A stretch of DNA of 64,000 nucleotides from Prevotella sp. (GTDB lineage Bacteria; Bacteroidota; Bacteroidia; Bacteroidales; Bacteroidaceae): assembly GCA_017471465.1 (NCBI GenBank), contig JAFUTI010000007.1, positions 1-64,000 of the forward strand, in the 5' to 3' direction. The translations under genes were made by a program, and so were the position numbers. Each line of letters opens with the position of its first letter. Position 1 is the first letter of the stretch. The notes beneath the pieces were generated by a model, which had not been told where the DNA came from, searched no databases, and saw only the letters and a list, made by a program, of their open reading frames with translations. Of this stretch, positions 7,875-15,681 are shown one piece after another.

Positions 7875-9374
7875 TTGAAACGTGTAGTCATCATAGGTAG
7901 CGGCCTTGGAGGCCTGTCGTGCGGTTTGATACTGAGTCGCTCAGGCTACGATGTAACCGTCTTGGAGCAAGGTGTTCAGCCTGGTGGCTGTCTCCAGTGC
8001 TTCAGTCGTCAAGGTGTGAAGTTCGAGACAGGCATGCACTTCATCGGTTCGGCTGATGACGGACAGGTCCTGGGACGTCTGTTGCGCTATCTCGGCGTGA
8101 TGGATGACATCACTCTGAGTCGCCTTAATCCCATGGGCTATGACGTTATCTCACTACAAGGACAACGATACTGTATTGCTAACGGCCGTGAGCCGTTCAT
8201 TGAGACACTGGCCAAGGACTTTCCCCATGAACGTGACGGGCTGAACCGTTATTTCGACCTTGTGGAACAGGTGGCGCAGGCCTCGTCACTCCATTCGCTG
8301 AGGGTTGCCGACAGCGACGCCTCTCCGTTGAACACCGAGTACCAGTTGCGAAGCATGAACGATGTCCTTGAGGAAGTCATCGCCGACCCCCTTCTACGCG
8401 ATGTCCTTGTTGGGAGTCTTCCACTCTATGCTGCTGAGCGCAATAAGACACCCTTCTCTACCCATGCCTTTATCACTGACTTCTATAACCAGAGCGCCTT
8501 CCGCGTTATTGGTGGCAGCGACAAGATTGCGACCTCGCTGGTACGCTCTATTGGAAATCATGGTGGTAAGGTGCTTTGTCGCAAACAGGTGACCCATATC
8601 GACTGTGACGATACGAAGGCTGTCGGCGTGATAACGGCCGACGAGACCTACTATCCTGCCGACATCGTCATTGCCGGCATCCATCCAGCACGTCTGGTGG
8701 AGTTGTGCTCATCGCCGTTGCTGCGTCCTGCCTATCGCCGGCGGGTACAGACACTGCCCGAGACTTGTGGCGGTTTCAGTGTCTACCTGCGCTTCAAAGC
8801 CCGGACGGTGCCCTATATGAATCATAATTTCTACGGTTATCATCAGCCGACGCCTTGGGACTGCGAACGCTACACGATGGCGGAGTGGCCGAAAGGTTAT
8901 CTCTATATGCATTTTTGCAGTGAGGAGCATCAGCAGTGGGCTGAGGGGGGCGTTATCCTGAGTTATATGCAGTGGGACGAGGTGGCACGCTGGCAAGGCA
9001 CGCGTGTCGGACATCGTGGCGAGGATTACGAGCAGATGAAGTGTGAGCGTGCTGAACGGCTCATCGATGCCGTCAGCTGTGACTTTCCCGCTTTACGTGA
9101 CGGTATTGCCGGTTACGAGACATCAACACCGCTCACCTATCGCGACTATACCGGTACGGAGGGTGGCTCTATGTACGGCATAGCCAAGGACATCAACCTC
9201 GGACCGGCAGCCCGGGTACATCACCGCACGAAAATTCCTAATCTGCTGCTCACGGGGCAGAACATCAATTCCCACGGCATCCTCGGGGTGCTCGTCGGCA
9301 CGGTGGTCACCTGTTCTGAGTTGCTGACCTCGGAACGTATCTTCAACGAAATCATCAAGGCAAACAATGAATAA
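7875..9374 (+). CDS. NAD(P)/FAD-dependent oxidoreductase, phytoene-desaturase/CrtISO-like (1)
   Basis: A 499-residue flavoprotein. The Rossmann fingerprint GSGLGGL is at 8-14, followed by the conserved 'SRSGYDVTVLEQGVQPGGCLQCF' segment of the phytoene desaturase / carotenoid isomerase family. The C-terminal FAD motif 'NLLLTGQNINSHGILGVL' is near 460. The start is TTG at 7875 and I see no ATG that keeps the GxGxxG strand. Such enzymes desaturate, saturate or isomerise polyene chains and sit at the membrane. It is one of two paralogous copies, overlapping the next by 8 bp, so the pair may act in sequence or as a heterodimer. Substrate not deducible. Confidence 0.85.
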   Translation: MKRVVIIGSGLGGLSCGLILSRSGYDVTVLEQGVQPGGCLQCFSRQGVKFETGMHFIGSADDGQVLGRLLRYLGVMDDITLSRLNPMGYDVISLQGQRYCIANGREPFIETLAKDFPHERDGLNRYFDLVEQVAQASSLHSLRVADSDASPLNTEYQLRSMNDVLEEVIADPLLRDVLVGSLPLYAAERNKTPFSTHAFITDFYNQSAFRVIGGSDKIATSLVRSIGNHGGKVLCRKQVTHIDCDDTKAVGVITADETYYPADIVIAGIHPARLVELCSSPLLRPAYRRRVQTLPETCGGFSVYLRFKARTVPYMNHNFYGYHQPTPWDCERYTMAEWPKGYLYMHFCSEEHQQWAEGGVILSYMQWDEVARWQGTRVGHRGEDYEQMKCERAERLIDAVSCDFPALRDGIAGYETSTPLTYRDYTGTEGGSMYGIAKDINLGPAARVHHRTKIPNLLLTGQNINSHGILGVLVGTVVTCSELLTSERIFNEIIKANNE

Positions 9375-10899
9375 GCAAACGGTTATCATCATAGGAGGCG
9401 GTCTGGGAGGGCTCTTTACTGGGGCTCTGCTGACGAAGGAGGGATTCCGTGTGACGGTATTGGAGAAAAACGCCATTGCCGGCGGTGGCCTGCAGACGTT
9501 CAAGCGGGATGGTGTCTCCTTTGATACCGGAATGCACTTGCTCGGCGGACTGCGCCGCGGCGGCAGCATCGACAAGATATGTCATTATCTGGGCATCGAC
9601 AGCCGTCTGGAACTGCGCCCCTGTGATGCCGACTGTATGGACAGTATCGTCTACTTGGGAGAGGGTACTTATCGCGTGCCCGAAGGACGTGAAGCCTTTA
9701 CCAGCTATTTTGTGCAGAAGTTCCCCGATGAGGCTGAAGGTGTACGCCGGTATGTCGAGGCACTCTACCAGTTGGCCGATGAGGTGGATTTCTTCTACCT
9801 CCGTACGGGTAAGGACGACCTTTTTGCGCACAGTGAACAATTCCTGTGGTCGGCAACTGACTTTATTGCCTACTATATCAAGGACGAAAGATTGCGCGAT
9901 GTGCTGGCCTATATGAACCCTATGTACGGTGGCGTGGCGGGTCATACCCCTGCCTATATCCATGCGCTGATCAACGTGCTCTACATAAGCGGACAGGACC
10001 GTTTCGTGGGTGGCAGCCAGCAGCTGGCCGATGCCCTGACGGACATCATCGGTGAAGGTGGTGGAACTGTTGTGACCAACGCTTGTGTCACCGCTCTGAA
10101 CGTTGACGAAGAGCGATGGTGCACGTCGGTTGTCACCAGTAAGGGCGACAGCTACAGTGCCGACTACTACATCTCGGCTATTCATCCGCAGCGCCTTGTC
10201 AGCATTGCCGGCGAGCGGGCGTTCCCGAAGTCTTACCGTCAGCGTGTTGCCAGTATCCCCAATAGCTACTCGGCTTTCTCGCTATATATTAAGTTCCGCG
10301 ACGAGTCATTCCCCTACATCAACCACACCTGTTACTTCCAGGACGGCTATGGGCGCGTGTGGCAGCATGGCGACTACGATGTCTGTGACGAGGCGTGGCC
10401 ACACGGATTTATGTATATGACCCCGCCAGAGCACAACCAAGGCCCGTGGGCCACGAAGATGATTGTCAACTGCCTGATGCCCTTCAGTGCTGTCAGCGAG
10501 TGGGAAGACACCACTGTAGGACGGCGTGGAGCCGCCTACGAGGCATGGAAGCAGCAGCATGTCGACCGCATACTCCGACGTATGGAACAGGTGCATCCCG
10601 GATTCAGCAACGCTGTGGAGAAAGTGTGGTCGTCGAGTCCGCTGACCATTCGCGACTATTACGGTCAGCCCGAGGGTGCTCTCTATGGCGTGAGGAAGGA
10701 CTGTCAGAACATCATGCTCTCGCAGTTGCCTATCTGGACGAAGGTGCGTAACCTGTTGCTGACGGGGCAGAACGTCAATCTGCACGGTATCTGCGGCGTA
10801 CCGTTGACGGCTGTTAATACCGTTGAGGCGTTGGTAGGACAAAACACGATGGTAGAAAAAATCAATAACTTATATAATAGTACGTATGGAAAGAATTAA
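9367..10899 (+). CDS. NAD(P)/FAD-dependent oxidoreductase, phytoene-desaturase/CrtISO-like (2)
   Basis: A 510-residue paralogue of the preceding gene, with GGGLGGL at 10-16, 'EKNAIAGGGLQTFKRDGVSFDTGMHLLGG' and the C-terminal 'NLLLTGQNVNLHGICGVPLTAV'. Shared motifs run along the whole length ('AIHPQRLVSIAG', 'SPLTIRDYYGQPEGALYGV'), so the pair arose by duplication and kept both active-site regions. It overlaps the next gene by 14 bp. In this setting a role in adjusting double bonds of a polyene or isoprenoid-like lipid is the simplest reading; a quinone or retinol-type substrate is also possible. Confidence 0.85.
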   Translation: MNKQTVIIIGGGLGGLFTGALLTKEGFRVTVLEKNAIAGGGLQTFKRDGVSFDTGMHLLGGLRRGGSIDKICHYLGIDSRLELRPCDADCMDSIVYLGEGTYRVPEGREAFTSYFVQKFPDEAEGVRRYVEALYQLADEVDFFYLRTGKDDLFAHSEQFLWSATDFIAYYIKDERLRDVLAYMNPMYGGVAGHTPAYIHALINVLYISGQDRFVGGSQQLADALTDIIGEGGGTVVTNACVTALNVDEERWCTSVVTSKGDSYSADYYISAIHPQRLVSIAGERAFPKSYRQRVASIPNSYSAFSLYIKFRDESFPYINHTCYFQDGYGRVWQHGDYDVCDEAWPHGFMYMTPPEHNQGPWATKMIVNCLMPFSAVSEWEDTTVGRRGAAYEAWKQQHVDRILRRMEQVHPGFSNAVEKVWSSSPLTIRDYYGQPEGALYGVRKDCQNIMLSQLPIWTKVRNLLLTGQNVNLHGICGVPLTAVNTVEALVGQNTMVEKINNLYNSTYGKN

Positions 10900-12181
10900 G
10901 ATGAAACTCATCTACCCGAAGTGGAAGAAACTCCCCGGGCAGACAACCTTTAACCTGCCGCCTCACGGACCGGTAGCCTTTGCAGGCACGCTGCCCGACT
11001 ATGTTGACGTGTCGTTTACTGACGAGAATGTGGAGCCTATCGACTTCAACGAGGAGTGCGACATCGTGGCTTTGTCGATGATGCTCTCCACACAGGTGAA
11101 GCGAGGTTGGGAGATTGCCGAAGAGTATCACAAGCGTGGCAAGCAGGTCTTCGCTGGCGGCATCTCGTCGATGCTACATGCCGAGGAGATGGTAAACCAT
11201 GTCGACTCGCTCTTCCTTGGCGAGAGTGAGGGACGTATGGACGAGGTGATGCAGGACTTCGTGCGCGGTAAGCTGAAGAAGGTGTACAACTACCTTGGCC
11301 AGATGCCCCCCATCGAGAGTGTCGGTCCCTGTCGTCGCGACCTGTATAAGCGCGAGCTCTATAACCACAAGGGTGTGCAGATGGTCGACCTGTTCCATGC
11401 CTCCCGTGGCTGTCGTTTCAGTTGTTATCCCTGTGCCGTCAGCTATCTGGGTGGTCGTAAGTTCCGTCCTCGCCCTGTCGAGAAGGTCGTCGAAGACATG
11501 GCTGCTATCGAGAACAACCGTCTGTTCATCGTTGACAACTCGCTGGCCCAGAACAAGGAGTGGGAGAAAGAACTCTTCCGTGCTATTGCTCCGCTGAAGA
11601 AGAAGTGGATCAGCCACACCATCGAGGACGATGAAGAGGTGTTGCAGCTGGCCTACGATGCCGGCGCCTGGTATGTCTATCAGGCTGTTTACGACACCTC
11701 TGACTATATCAAGGAACGTGTGAAGCGCTACCACGACCACGGCATCGGTGTCGAGGGCACCATCCTGCTGGGACTTGACAACCAGACGGAAGATGACTGC
11801 AAACGGCTCATCGACTTCCTCGGCGAGATAGACCTCGACCTGGCAGAGTTTACCGTGCTGACGCCGTTCCCCCATACGAAGATTTATGACGACCTGCTGC
11901 GCCAGGGTCGTATCTTTGACTTCGACTGGAACCACTACAATGCCGGACAGGTGGTCTTCCAGCCTAAGCACATGACACCAGAGCAACTTCAGAACGTCTA
12001 CGACTACGCCTGGCAGTCGTTCTATAAGAACGAGACGCAGGAACAGAAGATGTTTAACCTGTTCTGTAATGTCGCCCTGCGCGAGATGAACGAGGGCACG
12101 TATCGTCCCCGAGACCGCAAGCTCATGAACCAGAGTTTCGGCCATAAGGTGGACCGTTCAAAACGCAATGTCAATGTCTGA
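10886..12181 (+). CDS. B12-binding-type radical SAM protein (BchE/methyltransferase-like)
   Basis: A 431-residue radical SAM enzyme of the cobalamin-binding class. Residues about 20-130 form the Rossmann B12-like domain ('CDIVALSMMLSTQVKRGWEIAEEYHKRGKQV', 'SLFLGESEG') without the DxHxxG base ligand, as in other base-off members. The cluster motif is CRFSCYPC (C176, C180, C183). 'EGTILLGLDNQTEDDCKRLIDFL' and 'FTVLTPFPHTKIYDDL' are typical of the core barrel. These enzymes methylate unactivated carbons or rearrange rings. Position after two flavoproteins suggests late tailoring of a lipid. An in-frame Met six codons in is an alternative start. Confidence 0.85.
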   Translation: MERIKMKLIYPKWKKLPGQTTFNLPPHGPVAFAGTLPDYVDVSFTDENVEPIDFNEECDIVALSMMLSTQVKRGWEIAEEYHKRGKQVFAGGISSMLHAEEMVNHVDSLFLGESEGRMDEVMQDFVRGKLKKVYNYLGQMPPIESVGPCRRDLYKRELYNHKGVQMVDLFHASRGCRFSCYPCAVSYLGGRKFRPRPVEKVVEDMAAIENNRLFIVDNSLAQNKEWEKELFRAIAPLKKKWISHTIEDDEEVLQLAYDAGAWYVYQAVYDTSDYIKERVKRYHDHGIGVEGTILLGLDNQTEDDCKRLIDFLGEIDLDLAEFTVLTPFPHTKIYDDLLRQGRIFDFDWNHYNAGQVVFQPKHMTPEQLQNVYDYAWQSFYKNETQEQKMFNLFCNVALREMNEGTYRPRDRKLMNQSFGHKVDRSKRNVNV

Positions 12182-12186
12182 TTAAG

Positions 12187-12212
12187 GTGTTATGACGTTA
12201 TGACGTTATGAC
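12187..12212. repeat. Three tandem octamers (GTTATGAC)
   Basis: GTTATGAC is repeated three times in the 50-nt gap between the radical SAM gene and the next gene. Its complement, GTCATAAC, also sits at the junctions at 7852-7862 and about 17673-17700, and a relative at about 45733. It is a dispersed junction repeat with no recognised function. Confidence 0.75.
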
Positions 12213-12231
12213 GAAATAAAATAAGGAAAAA

Positions 12232-12597
12232 ATGAAAGTACCTAAAGAATATTACGATGAGATCTTTGAGTTCCGCGGCACCTGGGACGAACCCTCCAGT
12301 TGCGGACTGAAGATACGTGAGCATGACGGCAAGACATACGTCGTTGTCACGGAGTTGTACCAGGAGAACCCAGGCACCAGCATCACCTACGCCGGACGTA
12401 AGTTGGCCGACCAGATTTGTGAAGCAAAGGGTATCGATCCTGCCAATATGGTCTATATAGAATGTGCTCCCGACACCAACTCCAAACTGTCATTCTATGA
12501 CGAAGAGTATTTCGAGGTCGACTTCGACGCCGACATCCGTCACAAGTACCGTCAACTCGCCCCGGAAAGGGTGAAAGCCGTTCTGGACGCACGATGA
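12232..12597 (+). CDS. Conserved hypothetical protein, 121 aa
   Basis: A small acidic soluble protein (MKVPKEYYDEIFEFRGTW...) without signal peptide or membrane segment. I recognise no domain. It overlaps the esterase gene by 4 bp (ATGA), so the two are translationally coupled. The line 'VVVTELYQENPGTSITYAGRKLADQICEAKGID' looks like an alpha/beta fold that could be a small partner of the preceding radical SAM enzyme, but that is only positional. A real gene is supported by coupling on the right and codon use like its neighbours. Confidence 0.6.
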   Translation: MKVPKEYYDEIFEFRGTWDEPSSCGLKIREHDGKTYVVVTELYQENPGTSITYAGRKLADQICEAKGIDPANMVYIECAPDTNSKLSFYDEEYFEVDFDADIRHKYRQLAPERVKAVLDAR

Positions 12598-13394
12598 GAG
12601 CTCGTCTGTTGATGGTTTGGGCATGCCTGGTGGCTGTTAGCGCTTCTGCAATCAACTTGAAGGAGTTTCTGCCCACAGCTCCCCCTCCTAAAGGAGGGGT
12701 GGGGGAGGCGGTCGCTATCATCGTCTGTCCCGGAGGTAGTTATTTCTGGCTCGACGATGAGGTCGAAGGCGACAGTGTGGCCCGTTCGTTGGCTGCCAAT
12801 GGCATCGCGGCCTACGTGCTACGCTACCGTACGGGGGGCATTGTGCCTTTCATCACTCACTCGAGGCTGCTAATCCCCGGCCATCACCACCCAATGCCGC
12901 TCAACGATCTGCAGGAGGCCATGCGTCAGGTGCGTCAGAAAGGCTATTCGCGCATCGGTGTCATGGGCTTTTCCGCCGGTGGTCATCTGTCGCTTTCGGC
13001 AGCTGTCTTCGGCCGCGGTGAACTGCGTCCCGATTTCATTGCCCCGTGCTATCCTGTGGTCACGATGACCCATGAATCTGTCCATAAGCGTTCGCGCCGC
13101 GGACTGTTGGGAGAGTGGAAGAAACATTCGCGCCGTATGCGTGACAGCCTCTCACTGGAGCATCATGTCACGAGTGATATGCCTCCGGTGTTCCTGATGA
13201 ACTGCGTTGACGACCCTATCGTCGACTACCGCAATTCCGAACTCATGGACTCTGCGCTGACAGCACACCATGTGCCACATCAATATATCCAATACCGCAC
13301 CGGTGGTCATGGTTTCGGTACCACCTGGAGCAAAACATCCGAGGAGGCCTCTCATTGGTTTGACGCCTTTCTCGCTTGGCTACGTCAATTATAA
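12594..13394 (+). CDS. Alpha/beta hydrolase (esterase/lipase-like), exported
   Basis: A 266-residue protein with an N-terminal signal-like helix (1-19) and an alpha/beta-hydrolase core: oxyanion 'CPGGSYFWL' (about 45-53), nucleophile elbow GFSAGG with Ser127, Asp near 206 ('DDPIVDY') and His near 239 ('GGHGFG'). It resembles BD-FAE-type esterases and acetylxylan esterases. Residues about 27-38 (TAPPPKGGVGEA) are encoded by a CCCCTCC-TAAA-GGAGGGG palindrome that seems inserted between signal and core. In this operon it may trim or transfer acyl groups; carbohydrate deacetylation is an alternative. Confidence 0.8.
   Translation: MRARLLMVWACLVAVSASAINLKEFLPTAPPPKGGVGEAVAIIVCPGGSYFWLDDEVEGDSVARSLAANGIAAYVLRYRTGGIVPFITHSRLLIPGHHHPMPLNDLQEAMRQVRQKGYSRIGVMGFSAGGHLSLSAAVFGRGELRPDFIAPCYPVVTMTHESVHKRSRRGLLGEWKKHSRRMRDSLSLEHHVTSDMPPVFLMNCVDDPIVDYRNSELMDSALTAHHVPHQYIQYRTGGHGFGTTWSKTSEEASHWFDAFLAWLRQL
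12678..12708. repeat. GC-rich palindromic repeat inside the esterase gene
   Basis: CCCCTCC (12682-12688), loop TAAA, GGAGGGG (12693-12699), flanked by CTC/GGGGGAG-like bases. It is related to the element at 42834-42866: both combine a CCCCTC...GAGGGG hairpin with a GTGG/GTGGGGG flank. It is translated in frame as part of a Pro/Gly-rich insert. Confidence 0.7.
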
Positions 13395-13406
13395 AAACAA
13401 CTGATT

Positions 13407-14543
13407 ATGACAAATTTTGACGATATCCGTCCGTACTACGACGAGGAGATACCTGCTGCTATGCAGCGCATTGTCGACAGCAACTTCTTTGGTCTCCTTT
13501 GTACATACGTCTACCCTGGGCACAACCCGGCTGATGTCCGGAAGATGATGCTCTCATTCCGCACCATCCGTGATTTCCAGCTTGAAGTGATGCGCTGTGT
13601 CAACGAGCAGGTCATTACTCGTTCTACGACAGAGTTTACTTATGATGGCGTGGAACAGCTTGACCCTCAGAAGAAGTATCTCTTCGTGTCGAACCATCGC
13701 GACATTATGCTCGACGCCTGCCTTCTGCAGTATATTCTGTATAAGAACGGCCACGAGACCAGTGAGATAACCTTCGGTGCCAATCTGATGTCGTCGCCGC
13801 TGGTCATCGACATCGGCAAGTGTAACAAGATGTTTCGTGTTGAGCGTGGTGGCACGATGCGCGACTTCTACCTCTCGTCGAAACACCTCAGCGACTACAT
13901 CCGCTATGTACTGACACAGAAGAACCAAAGCCTTTGGATTGCTCAGCGCAACGGTCGTACGAAGGATGGTCTTGACCAGACAGACCAGGGACTCGTCAAG
14001 ATGTTCTGCATGAGTGAGCCAGAAGACAAGATCAAGGCGCTGGCAGAATTGAATATCGTTCCTGTGTCAGTCAGCTACGAATGGGAGTCGTGCGACGTTC
14101 TCAAGGCTCTCGAACTCTATGAGTCGCGCTTTAGCCGTTATGTCAAGAAGCCCGGTGAAGACCTTAACAGCATCCTCACTGGTATTGCGCAGCCCAAGGG
14201 GCGCGTCCATTTCTCTGTCTGCCAACAGCTTACTGAGAACGACCTGCGTCCGTTCGACGAACTGACCACCGGCGACTACCATCGTGCTGTGGCCCATCTG
14301 ATCGACCAGCGCATCAACACCGCCTACCGGTTGCGCCCCAACAACTATATAGCCCATGACCTGCGCTATGGTCAGCAGCATTATTCAGAGTACTATACTG
14401 CCGAGGAGCGCGATGCCTTCTTGGCTCACATGCAGAAGCTGCAGGAGTTTGATATCGCTGAGCCCGACGTGCTACGCGACATCTTCCTTGGTATCTACTC
14501 CAATCCTGTGGAGACCTACCGCCAGGCAACAAGCACTAAATAG
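13407..14543 (+). CDS. Glycerolipid acyltransferase-like protein (PlsB/PlsC superfamily)
   Basis: A 378-residue acyltransferase-superfamily protein. The first motif reads 'VSNHRDIMLDACLL' (His near 97), with the acidic residue six positions after His where the canonical HX4D has five. The block usually FPEGTRS is replaced by 'IAQRNGRTKDGLDQTD' (about 178-193), closer to the PlsB-type EGxRSRxG. Predicted cytoplasmic and membrane-associated. It follows the esterase by 12 nt. It is the second acyltransferase of the operon after the MMPL-fused domain, as expected if the product carries two acyl groups. Substrate not predictable. Confidence 0.75.
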   Translation: MTNFDDIRPYYDEEIPAAMQRIVDSNFFGLLCTYVYPGHNPADVRKMMLSFRTIRDFQLEVMRCVNEQVITRSTTEFTYDGVEQLDPQKKYLFVSNHRDIMLDACLLQYILYKNGHETSEITFGANLMSSPLVIDIGKCNKMFRVERGGTMRDFYLSSKHLSDYIRYVLTQKNQSLWIAQRNGRTKDGLDQTDQGLVKMFCMSEPEDKIKALAELNIVPVSVSYEWESCDVLKALELYESRFSRYVKKPGEDLNSILTGIAQPKGRVHFSVCQQLTENDLRPFDELTTGDYHRAVAHLIDQRINTAYRLRPNNYIAHDLRYGQQHYSEYYTAEERDAFLAHMQKLQEFDIAEPDVLRDIFLGIYSNPVETYRQATSTK

Positions 14544-14552
14544 TTAATATCT

Positions 14553-15431
14553 ATGGGATTCTTAAGCGTTTTGTTCGGCGGCAAACAGCTGTCGGAAGAA
14601 GAAGAGAGACAGGAGCAGCAGCAAAAGAAGTTTGACCTGCTGAAGTATGACGGCGTGAAGGCCATGAAGATAGGACAGTCCGACTATGCCGTGCGCTGCT
14701 TCAATGAGGCCTTGAAGTTGCAGGATGACCTTGAGGTTCATGACTACCTGTCGCAGGTATTTCTGCGTCAGGGTGAGCTCGATGCTGCTATGAAAGAACT
14801 GCGGGTGCTGGGTGATGCCGAGCCGGAAAATGCCCAGATTCAATTGCGTATGGCTCAGGTTGCATATATGCAGGAGGATTATGCGACGATGGCGGCAGCC
14901 TGTCAACAAGCGATGGTGTTGGAGCCTGAAAATCCGGACCCCTGCTTCCTCACTGCCCAGGCTATGAAGGGACAGCAGAATCTGGTAGGTGCTATTGCTA
15001 TGCTCACCAAGGCTCTTACCCTGAAAGATGACTATGCCGAGGTTTACCTGCTGCGTGCCCAGACGCTGCTGGCGATGGGCGATACGACTAGTGCCGATGC
15101 CGATGCTGACTGGCTGCTGGAGCATGTGGGTGACCATGAGGATGTGCTATTGCTGAAAGCGCGTATTGAAGCGGCTAAGGGCAACTCGGAAGAAGCCATT
15201 CATACGTATGACAAGGTGGTCGAGGTGAACCCCTTCTGTATTGAGGCCTTCCGTGAGCGTGGACAGCTGAAGTTTGACGCTGGCGACAAGGCGGGCGCTG
15301 AACAGGATATGCAGACGGTGCTGGAACTGGACCCGCAGCAGTTGGCCGACGTCAGCGGCGAATACTCTGCTGAGGGCATCGAACAGCGGGTCAAACAAGC
15401 CTATTCGGCCGTCAATCCGTTAGGGCTGTAA
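14553..15431 (+). CDS. Tetratricopeptide repeat protein
   Basis: A 292-residue protein with a short hydrophobic start ('MGFLSVLFGGKQ'), a charged glutamine/glutamate stretch (about 13-30) and then helical TPR units, e.g. 'YAVRCFNEALKLQDD', 'YATMAAACQQAMVLEPENPDP', 'EEAIHTYDKVVEVNPFCIEAFRERG', 'GAEQDMQTVLELDPQQ'. TPRs are protein-docking scaffolds. It is 9 nt after the acyltransferase and closes the operon before the promoter of the aromatic operon. It may hold enzymes of the lipid pathway together, but its partner is unknown. Confidence 0.8.
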   Translation: MGFLSVLFGGKQLSEEEERQEQQQKKFDLLKYDGVKAMKIGQSDYAVRCFNEALKLQDDLEVHDYLSQVFLRQGELDAAMKELRVLGDAEPENAQIQLRMAQVAYMQEDYATMAAACQQAMVLEPENPDPCFLTAQAMKGQQNLVGAIAMLTKALTLKDDYAEVYLLRAQTLLAMGDTTSADADADWLLEHVGDHEDVLLLKARIEAAKGNSEEAIHTYDKVVEVNPFCIEAFRERGQLKFDAGDKAGAEQDMQTVLELDPQQLADVSGEYSAEGIEQRVKQAYSAVNPLGL

Positions 15432-15469
15432 CTAAAATACACAAAAACAGGAAAATTTCTTGCAAATTA

Positions 15470-15501
15470 TTTGCAGGAATGAAGAAAAAGTTATATTTTT
15501 G
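15470..15501 (+). promoter_or_regulatory. Promoter of the aromatic amino-acid operon
   Basis: TTTG at 15470-15473 and TATTTTTG at 15494-15501, 20 nt apart, fit the Bacteroidota promoter consensus. Transcription would start near 15508, about 22 nt before the leader-peptide start, leaving a leader of about 175 nt before pheA. Confidence 0.75.
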
Positions 15502-15529
15502 CAGCCGATAAACGAAAACGAGAGACAAA

Positions 15530-15607
15530 ATGATGAATCACAACGCATACTTCTACGGCTTTTACTTTTACTTTGCAAGTGATTGTGAAGCGGTGAGTCG
15601 CGTATAG
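15530..15607 (+). CDS. pheL: Phe/Tyr-rich attenuator leader peptide (25 aa)
   Basis: A 25-codon reading frame starting ATG ATG at 15530 and ending TAG at 15605-15607. Nine consecutive codons (7-15) read Y-F-Y-G-F-Y-F-Y-F: four Tyr and four Phe around one Gly. This is the hallmark of a leader peptide whose translation senses charged tRNA-Phe and tRNA-Tyr. It lies between a promoter and an intrinsic terminator directly before prephenate dehydratase and the other aromatic genes. No function beyond being translated is expected. pheL is used by analogy with the enterobacterial leader; there need be no homology. Confidence 0.85.
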   Translation: MMNHNAYFYGFYFYFASDCEAVSRV

Positions 15608-15666
15608 ATTCCAAATATGAATTATAAGGTCCCGCTTCACAAGACAGTGAAAGCGGGATTTTTATT
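15583..15666 (+). promoter_or_regulatory. Transcription attenuator: antiterminator/terminator pair
   Basis: TTGTGAAGCGG (15583-15593) is perfectly complementary to CCGCTTCACAA (15632-15642), an 11-bp antiterminator. The latter segment also forms the 5' side of an intrinsic terminator: TCCCGCTTCAC (15630-15640), loop AAGACA, GTGAAAGCGGGA (15647-15658, one bulged A), then TTTTTATT. The two structures exclude each other. TCACAA at 15538-15543, in codons 3-5 of the leader peptide, can pair with TTGTGA at 15583-15588 and could be a weak segment 1. A ribosome stalled on the Tyr/Phe codons would mask that region and favour antitermination. Confidence 0.85.
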
Positions 15667-15681
15667 AAGTAAGAACAGGAA

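Noticed and set aside
2563..15431. A complete aryl-polyene biosynthetic cluster
   Set aside because: No ketosynthase, acyl carrier protein, ketoreductase or ammonia-lyase gene is in the window; only export and tailoring-type genes can be supported.
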